This document shows, one piece after another, positions 8,406 to 13,159 of a stretch of DNA of 13,159 nt. The notes beneath the pieces were generated by a model, which made no database searches, had not been told where the DNA came from, and was given only the letters and a program-made list of their open reading frames with translations. Source of the DNA: Clostridia bacterium. Lineage in GTDB: Bacteria; Bacillota_A; Clostridia; Oscillospirales; Butyricicoccaceae. The first letter of the stretch is position 1. Each line of letters starts with the position of its first letter. The stretch covers positions 1 through 13,159 of the forward strand of contig JAFOHJ010000124.1 in NCBI GenBank assembly GCA_017421885.1. The letters are read 5' to 3'. The translations under genes were made by a program, and so were the position numbers.

Positions 8406-9527
8406 ATGGGCTTTGTAATGGAAAGCGGACCCGAAAGCAGCGTGGTCATTAAGGTCATCGGCGTTGGCGGTGGCGGCGGCAATGCTGTTAACCGTATGGT
8501 TAATTCCAGCCTCAAAGGTGCAGAATTTATTGCAGTAAACACAGATACACAGGCTCTCAAGTTCTCGTCGGCTAATATTAAGCTGCAGATCGGTGAGAAG
8601 AAGACAGGCGGCAAGGGCGCAGGCTCGCAGCCCGAGATCGGCCGTGCTGCTGCAGACGAGAGCAAGGCAAAAATCGAAGAGCTGCTGGTAAATACCGATA
8701 TGGTATTCATCACAGCAGGCATGGGCGGCGGCACAGGCACAGGTGCAGCTCCCGTTATCGCTAAGATCGCCAAGGAAATGGGCATTCTTACAGTCGGCGT
8801 TGTCACACGTCCCTTCTCCTGGGAAGGCAAGAAGCGTATGGAGCATGCATCCGAGGGTATCGCTGCTCTTAAGGAGAGCGTAGATGCTCTGGTAGTTATC
8901 CCCAACGACCGTCTTAAGCTGGTCAGCGAGCAGAAGCTGACATTTGCAAATGCATTCGAGATCGCCGACAGCGTTCTGCTTAAGGGCGTTCAGAGCATCA
9001 GTGAGCTGATCACAGTCACCGGCTTCATTAACCTCGACTTTGCCGATGTTTCGACAGTCATGACCGATGCCGGTTATGCTCATATGGGCACAGGCCGCGC
9101 AAACGGCAAGGACAGAGCTCAGGATGCAGTCAACATGGCTATCAGAAGCCCCCTGCTCGAGACATCTATCGACGGTGCAAGAAGAGTTATTCTTAACTTC
9201 ACATGCTCCAATGATATCGAACTGGACGAGATCGAGAAGGCAGCTTCCATCATCCAGGAGGCAGCACATCCCGATGCACACATCATCGTTGGTGCTAATA
9301 TGGACGATTCTCTCGAGGACGAAGTACGCCTGAGCATCATTGCAACAGGCTTCGACAACGATCCCAAGGTAGCTCCCATCAAGAAGGAAGAGGCTCACGC
9401 AGTCAGCGAGAAGCCCTTTACCGAAGCTAAGGACAAGGTAGAGAACGAGGCAGCTGCTGAAGAAAAGGCTGTTAATGATTTTGACAGCAGCATCGATGCT
9501 CTTCTCAGCATTTTTGAAAAGAAATAA
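8406..9527 (+). CDS. ftsZ: Cell division GTPase FtsZ
   Basis: Tubulin homologue that forms the cytoplasmic Z ring. In 373 residues it has the nucleotide-binding loop [13 protein letters not shown] (19-31), NTDTQAL (45-51), the tubulin signature [13 protein letters not shown] (107-119), [11 protein letters not shown] (134-144), and the T7 synergy loop NLDFADV (209-215) with Asn209, Asp211 and Asp214. The C-terminal subdomain includes [12 protein letters not shown] (289-300). A linker of about 40 residues rich in Glu, Lys and Ala ends in [14 protein letters not shown]. That tail lacks the usual IPxFLR core of the conserved C-terminal peptide, and no ftsA lies nearby, so membrane anchoring may use a different partner. 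GGAGG at 8394-8398 is 7 bases before the ATG. The codon bias is strong, as expected for an abundant protein. A terminator follows. Confidence 0.98.
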   Translation: MGFVMESGPESSVVIKVIGVGGGGGNAVNRMVNSSLKGAEFIAVNTDTQALKFSSANIKLQIGEKKTGGKGAGSQPEIGRAAADESKAKIEELLVNTDMVFITAGMGGGTGTGAAPVIAKIAKEMGILTVGVVTRPFSWEGKKRMEHASEGIAALKESVDALVVIPNDRLKLVSEQKLTFANAFEIADSVLLKGVQSISELITVTGFINLDFADVSTVMTDAGYAHMGTGRANGKDRAQDAVNMAIRSPLLETSIDGARRVILNFTCSNDIELDEIEKAASIIQEAAHPDAHIIVGANMDDSLEDEVRLSIIATGFDNDPKVAPIKKEEAHAVSEKPFTEAKDKVENEAAAEEKAVNDFDSSIDALLSIFEKK

Positions 9528-9552
9528 GCTGAAGTTATTTAAATAAGAACAT

Positions 9553-9586
9553 ATCCGCCGTTTGCGTTAGCTGACGGCGGATTTTT
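9553..9586 (+). terminator. Rho-independent terminator after ftsZ
   Basis: ATCCGCCGT (9553-9561) pairs with ACGGCGGAT (9574-9582) over 9 bp, with GC pairs at the top of the loop and a run of T at 9582-9586. It ends the dcw transcript. The next gene starts only 24 bases further on, leaving no room for a promoter after it, so some read-through is likely. Confidence 0.82.
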
Positions 9587-9610
9587 CAAAACAGGAAGGG
9601 GGATTTTTAT

Positions 9611-11107
9611 ATGAGCAAACTTATGGAAAAGGGTCCAATGACCCGTAATATTGAAAAAGCTTTTTTGCTTGGCGATAAAGATATGCTTGCAAGCGGCGAG
9701 CGCCGTACCTTTGGACAGGTCCTGGAAGAGCTTCTTGAAAAGTGTTCTGCACGAAGGACGGACGGCTTTTCAAAGAAAAAGCTGATAGATGATCTGGCAG
9801 TAAGCCCCTTTAATGACGGCGAGACCAAGCGAAGCTCGGTTGAAAAGAAGATCTCGCGCTGGCTTAAGGACGAGGCCCGCCCTGAAGACAGGGCTCTGCT
9901 CTTCCAACTCTGCATCATTATGAAACTCACCGAGGAAGAGGCCAGATATCTCTTTGAAAGAGGACTTATGGCTTCGTGGATACATTGGGCCAACCGCAAC
10001 GAACTCATTTATGACTTCTGCCTGAAAATGGGATATGATATCGATAAGACCTACGAGCTTATCAACTCCGAAAACGGCATAAAAGGAGCCGGCGGCAGAG
10101 GTGCGTCCATGCGTATGTCGATCAGCGAACATTCGACAAAAATGATCGGAGCAGAGTACGGCAGACTGACCGACGATTGGGAGGACATGGACGAAGAGGA
10201 GAAAATAGAGTCGTTTAACGATTTCCTTCGTCAGAATGCCCACTACTTCAGAGCGGTGAGCAAAACTCGCCGTAACCGCTTCAGAAAGTTCTATGAAAAA
10301 TACGAACAGAAAAAGCGTACAGATCCCTCGAAAAGCACTTCTTCGGTAGATTATGATGCTCTCTATTACGAGGATATTATCGAAGAAGCAGCAGCGGCAC
10401 AGAAAAAGTTCGGCGATGTCTTCCTGGCAAATATCGATCCTGTTTCTGCCGACATTGTCAGAAGAGCAATGGATCTTGCTGTCAAGGGTGAAGAGGGCAT
10501 GGGTATACATAAGGGTTCGCTCAATTCCGACACCTGGAAACAGTATGTGGAAGACGCCATTGAAGCCGAGGCTTCGGCAAAGGGCGGAAACGGCAAGCTT
10601 AAGATAATTGAGATCGCTGATATCCTCAGGGTGATGCGCCTTCCCGATGCGGGTGATCTTAAAAGCCTTGAGGGCGGAGATGAAAACGCAAAAGCATATA
10701 AAGACAGCGTAAAGAGGATCAAAAAGATCATTTATGACGATAAGAGTGGAACCGATAATCCCATGAGGCACGATGTTTCGGATTATCTTAAGGGGAAAAA
10801 GGATGTTCCCCGTGATGTGCTGATCAAGATGTATATTCTTACCAATACTCCTGACATGAGCGGTGCCGGAGATGTCGACAATCAGGAGCTGGTAAATGAT
10901 ATGAAGTATGATCTTGAAAGTATGCTCATGGAATGCGGTTATCCCGGCATCTATGTCAGAGCAGCTGATGGATTTGATGCCGTTGTTTTCCAGACATTTT
11001 CGAGAATGATGGATCTGGACGAAGAAGATTATGATAACGGATATGAGATCACATACAAAAGAGCAGTAAATGAAGTCATTGATTATATGATCAGTTTTAT
11101 TGAATGA
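9611..11107 (+). CDS. Hypothetical protein with two helix-turn-helix-like modules
   Basis: I do not recognise a named family. The 498-residue protein has no signal peptide or membrane segment and is rich in charged helices, so it is probably cytoplasmic. Residues 76-150 (ISRWLK at 81-86, then a helix with FQLCIIMKL, then EEARYLFERGL and ELIYDFCLKMG) resemble an all-helical Xre/Cro-like module. Residues 386-466 look like a second copy (VSDYLKGKKDVPRDVLIKMY, then LESMLMECGYPGIY and FDAVVFQTFSRMM). Between them are a basic, Arg/Lys-rich stretch (216-237) and a long helical part. AGGAAGGGGGA at 9593-9603 supports the ATG. It sits between the ftsZ terminator and the kinase gene; base and codon use are like the neighbours. 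It could be a DNA-binding regulator, a kinase partner or an adaptor; the sequence does not decide. Confidence 0.85.
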   Translation: MSKLMEKGPMTRNIEKAFLLGDKDMLASGERRTFGQVLEELLEKCSARRTDGFSKKKLIDDLAVSPFNDGETKRSSVEKKISRWLKDEARPEDRALLFQLCIIMKLTEEEARYLFERGLMASWIHWANRNELIYDFCLKMGYDIDKTYELINSENGIKGAGGRGASMRMSISEHSTKMIGAEYGRLTDDWEDMDEEEKIESFNDFLRQNAHYFRAVSKTRRNRFRKFYEKYEQKKRTDPSKSTSSVDYDALYYEDIIEEAAAAQKKFGDVFLANIDPVSADIVRRAMDLAVKGEEGMGIHKGSLNSDTWKQYVEDAIEAEASAKGGNGKLKIIEIADILRVMRLPDAGDLKSLEGGDENAKAYKDSVKRIKKIIYDDKSGTDNPMRHDVSDYLKGKKDVPRDVLIKMYILTNTPDMSGAGDVDNQELVNDMKYDLESMLMECGYPGIYVRAADGFDAVVFQTFSRMMDLDEEDYDNGYEITYKRAVNEVIDYMISFIE

Positions 11108-11141
11108 TCGCAGGTTCCGACTTTAAAACTCCAAATAGATA

Positions 11142-11171
11142 TTGAGCAGCCTCCGTTCGGAAGTCTATAAT
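11142..11171 (+). promoter_or_regulatory. Predicted promoter upstream of the kinase
   Basis: TTGAGC (11142-11147), an 18-base spacer and a perfect TATAAT (11166-11171). Transcription would start near 11178, inside the inverted repeat loop, so this transcript would lack the left arm and leave the leader ribosome binding site free. The -35 matches at 4 of 6 positions. Confidence 0.55.
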
Positions 11172-11198
11172 ATGGACATGAAAAACGAACGGAGGCTG
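11147..11198 (+). repeat. Perfect 13-bp inverted repeat around promoter and ribosome binding site
   Basis: CAGCCTCCGTTCG (11147-11159) and CGAACGGAGGCTG (11186-11198) are exact reverse complements separated by 26 bases. The left arm lies between the -35 and -10 of the predicted promoter; the right arm contains GGAGG (11191-11195), the ribosome binding site of the short leader frame. No T tract follows, so it is not a terminator. It could act as RNA, hiding the site in transcripts read through from upstream, or as DNA, as an operator. Confidence 0.75.
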
Positions 11199-11202
11199 AT
11201 GA

Positions 11203-11262
11203 ATGTCCGGCATGGGGGATGATTCATCAGAAGCTCTTACCCGGGAGGGATCGCTTATATGA
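11203..11262 (+). CDS. Possible 19-residue leader peptide coupled to the kinase
   Basis: A 20-codon frame (MSGMGDDSSEALTREGSLI, then stop) starts 7 bases after GGAGG at 11191-11195. Its TGA overlaps the kinase ATG as ATGA (11259-11262), the classic arrangement for translational coupling. The peptide has no recognised motif. Its ribosome binding site lies in the inverted repeat, so its translation could be the step that is controlled. A second start at 11199 gives only 7 codons. At this length it could be chance. Confidence 0.4.
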   Translation: MSGMGDDSSEALTREGSLI

Positions 11263-13159
11263 GTGAAACAGACAAACTGAAATACAGACAGATAAGATAT
11301 GACGATTATATAGAAGAGTTCGACCAACTGACCAACAGGAGTATGGTCATCCAACTGGACCTGGCCGATCTGAAGACCCTTGTGGGCGAAGACGAGCTTG
11401 TTGAATGCTATGAGGGCCGAGGTACTCTGCAGCAGTGCATGGAAATGGTCAGGCAGTGCATCAGCAGCTCGACCGAAAGAATAATGATAATTGCCGAGGC
11501 ACTTACCCTTGAGTGTCTCAACCAGTTTTGTGAAAGGGTGTCGCGTCTTGCGGCGCCTGATGCGAATATTATAATGGGAGCGATGATACCCGAGGAATGG
11601 GACGGCCTGTGGGGAAAGGAAGACGACGGAAGCGAACATTTCGGCTTTCATATCGTAACTCCGGCTAAGCCGATCAGAATGGATAACCCTTTGCTTCTGG
11701 GCTTCAGCAGCGTTCTCAAAAGCTCAAAGAGCACATACACACAGCTGATCCCTTTTGCTGCAGGCGGAACCAGCATATGCTATAAGGCCGTTGATGCCGA
11801 TGGAAGCTCGGTGCTAATCAAAGAGGTATATCCCATCTCTATCGGACGTAAGCTTGTTCGCGACGGTGACAACCTGGTGCCGAAGTCGAGCAACGAGAAG
11901 GTTGCCGAGTCGGTCAAAACGCGTCTTATGATGGCGGTGCTCAAGGCCGAGAAGGAAAAGGAGCTTGAGCGCGACCTGCAGAATGATGGACGTGACTTTT
12001 TTGAAAAGAATGCCGATTATTTTCGTGCCAACAATACTTTCTATACTGTTTACAACGACTATGGCCACGGCACGATGGATTCGCTCAGCGGCAAGATAAC
12101 GCTTCGTGAGGCGGCTGTGCTTACCAAGAGGATTCTTGAGGCACTTGATAAGCTTCATGCATCAGATTACCTCCATCTCGACATTTCGCCCGAAAATATC
12201 CTTCTTGGCTCTGAGGTGGATGGTGTGCCTCAGGTCAAGTTTATCGATCTGGGCAGCCTTGTTCATCGAAAGATGATAAACCGAATGGAATCATTCCCGT
12301 CAAAGGACGGATATTCGCCCTTTGAGCTGTTCAGCGCTACCACCAGCGCAGAGGCCAGGGACCTTATTGCGCCTCACACCGACACCTTCTCGGTTGGTGC
12401 AGTATTCTATAATCTGCTGACCGGCAGATATGTCAACTGGGATGTATGCCGACGCGGAAATATGTCGATCATCAAGCCTGACGATGCCGGAATCGCCCTC
12501 AGCTACGGCAGTTGTGTAAGGGTAAAGCAGCAAGATCTTGATGAATATTATTATGAAGAAGATGAGTTCGGAGATATCGACGGGGACAGCGAATATCATG
12601 TCAGAAGGATCGTTAACGACCTGTATGTCGAAAGCAAAGAAGGCATGGTTTCGCCACGAATCCTCGAGGCTGTCAACGGTCTGATGGCGATCGCTATTTG
12701 CAACAATCCAAACAGAAGATTTCAGGATGCACACAGCATGATGAAGGCCATGGAAGGCCTTATTGCTGAGATCGATAAACATCAGTATTTTTTTGAGAAG
12801 GCCTCGATGCCTGCCGACTTTATGGAGCATTATATCAGCGGCGAAAGCGGCATGACCACTGAGACCACCATTCCTTTTGTTACAAAGAAGATCATGGATA
12901 AGCGCTATGAGCCGGAGGAGCTTCGACTGGCGCTTATGAAACATAAGGATATATTGCTTGAAGATGGCTCGCTGAGACATAATCGCGAGGATGTAAGAGA
13001 CTATATCGAGGCCTACAGAGATAAGTATCACGAGATCATTTTCTTTGATGAGGGCACTCAGGAGAGTCTGCTTTTCAGTGGAACCGTGGATACAGGTTAT
13101 TCTGATATAAAGCAGCTGGACTGTGACGAAAAGACTCTTATTGTATTCTACGGAAGAAA
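11259..13159 (+). CDS. FtsZ C-terminal-domain-like / protein kinase fusion, 3' partial
   Basis: The frame is open to the window end: 633 residues, no stop. Residues about 20-139 resemble the C-terminal half of FtsZ. IQLDLADLKT (31-40) matches the T7 loop [10 protein letters not shown] of the adjacent FtsZ, with both acidic residues kept (Asp34, Asp37); the Gly-Arg at 53-54 falls at identical spacing; LTLE (82-85) and PDANIIMGAMI (100-110) match the later strands. The GTP-binding half is absent. A kinase domain follows at about 160-505: AAGGTSICYK (167-176), Lys188 in VLIKE, the catalytic loop HLDISPENIL (306-315) with Asp308 and Asn313, DLG at 330-332, SPFE at 353-356, Asp375 and Arg486. All core residues for phosphotransfer appear present. 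An acidic insert (428-445) interrupts the C lobe. Residues past 510 form an unidentified extra region. The start follows GGGAGG at 11243-11248 and overlaps the leader frame. Soluble, cytoplasmic. Confidence 0.85.
   Translation, partial: MSETDKLKYRQIRYDDYIEEFDQLTNRSMVIQLDLADLKTLVGEDELVECYEGRGTLQQCMEMVRQCISSSTERIMIIAEALTLECLNQFCERVSRLAAPDANIIMGAMIPEEWDGLWGKEDDGSEHFGFHIVTPAKPIRMDNPLLLGFSSVLKSSKSTYTQLIPFAAGGTSICYKAVDADGSSVLIKEVYPISIGRKLVRDGDNLVPKSSNEKVAESVKTRLMMAVLKAEKEKELERDLQNDGRDFFEKNADYFRANNTFYTVYNDYGHGTMDSLSGKITLREAAVLTKRILEALDKLHASDYLHLDISPENILLGSEVDGVPQVKFIDLGSLVHRKMINRMESFPSKDGYSPFELFSATTSAEARDLIAPHTDTFSVGAVFYNLLTGRYVNWDVCRRGNMSIIKPDDAGIALSYGSCVRVKQQDLDEYYYEEDEFGDIDGDSEYHVRRIVNDLYVESKEGMVSPRILEAVNGLMAIAICNNPNRRFQDAHSMMKAMEGLIAEIDKHQYFFEKASMPADFMEHYISGESGMTTETTIPFVTKKIMDKRYEPEELRLALMKHKDILLEDGSLRHNREDVRDYIEAYRDKYHEIIFFDEGTQESLLFSGTVDTGYSDIKQLDCDEKTLIVFYGR

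Noticed and set aside
9481..9486. Perfect TTGACA at the end of ftsZ as a -35 for the next gene.
   Set aside because: No acceptable -10 lies 16-19 bases downstream, and any start here would precede the terminator.
11147..11198. The inverted repeat as a terminator of the 498-residue gene.
   Set aside because: The loop is 26 bases and no T run follows; the right arm is a ribosome binding site instead.
11259..11675. The FtsZ-like part as a decayed ftsZ copy or pseudogene.
   Set aside because: It is in one frame with the kinase, has its own ribosome binding site, and keeps the T7 loop acidic residues.
1..13159. Insertion sequences, CRISPR arrays, tRNA or rRNA genes, attachment sites.
   Set aside because: No transposase, direct repeat array, cloverleaf or rRNA-like sequence was seen; the window is almost fully coding.

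Overview
The window is a piece of the division and cell wall (dcw) cluster of a Gram-positive, meso-diaminopimelate-type bacterium, followed by a two-gene accessory unit next to ftsZ. All genes are on the + strand. Gene order (class B PBP with PASTA domains, murE, mraY, ftsW/spoVE, murG, murA, ftsQ, ftsZ), strong GGAGG-type ribosome binding sites, mid-range G+C and the DNPR motif of MurE suggest a clostridial Firmicute, most likely Oscillospiraceae/Ruminococcaceae. That placement is inferred from gene order and protein style, not from a marker gene.

Bases 1-9527 are the dcw genes in a tight co-directional array with gaps of 18-66 bases. They cover late cytoplasmic precursor synthesis (MurA, MurE), the lipid-linked steps (MraY making lipid I, MurG making lipid II), septal polymerisation and cross-linking (FtsW and the PBP) and the divisome (FtsQ, FtsZ). 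No murC, murD, murF, ddl or ftsA lies in this stretch. A strong extended -10 promoter lies in the 3' part of ftsQ and probably gives ftsZ extra transcription. A hairpin in the murA leader can pair with the murA ribosome binding site. A rho-independent terminator follows ftsZ.

Bases 9611-13159 hold the unusual part. First comes a 498-residue soluble protein with two copies of a helix-turn-helix-like module. After a 151-base gap carrying a promoter and a perfect 13-bp inverted repeat comes a protein kinase open to the window end. Its first ~140 residues resemble the C-terminal half of FtsZ: the T7 synergy loop (LDLAD against LDFAD in the neighbouring FtsZ) at exactly matching spacing to a Gly-Arg pair, and a PDANIIMGA strand against PDAHIIVGA. 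The GTP-binding half is absent. After it comes a kinase domain with HLD, DLG and SPFE motifs. A half-FtsZ joined to a kinase about 1.7 kb downstream of ftsZ is the best candidate here for an undescribed system. A reasonable model is a kinase that docks on FtsZ filaments and couples Z-ring state to phosphorylation, with the duplicated-module protein as regulator or partner. The model is inference; the sequence resemblance and the intact kinase motifs are directly visible.

The kinase leader and the murA leader share a layout: a -10-like box sits in the loop of a long stem whose right arm contains the ribosome binding site. Transcripts from upstream would fold the site away, while transcripts starting at the internal box would not.
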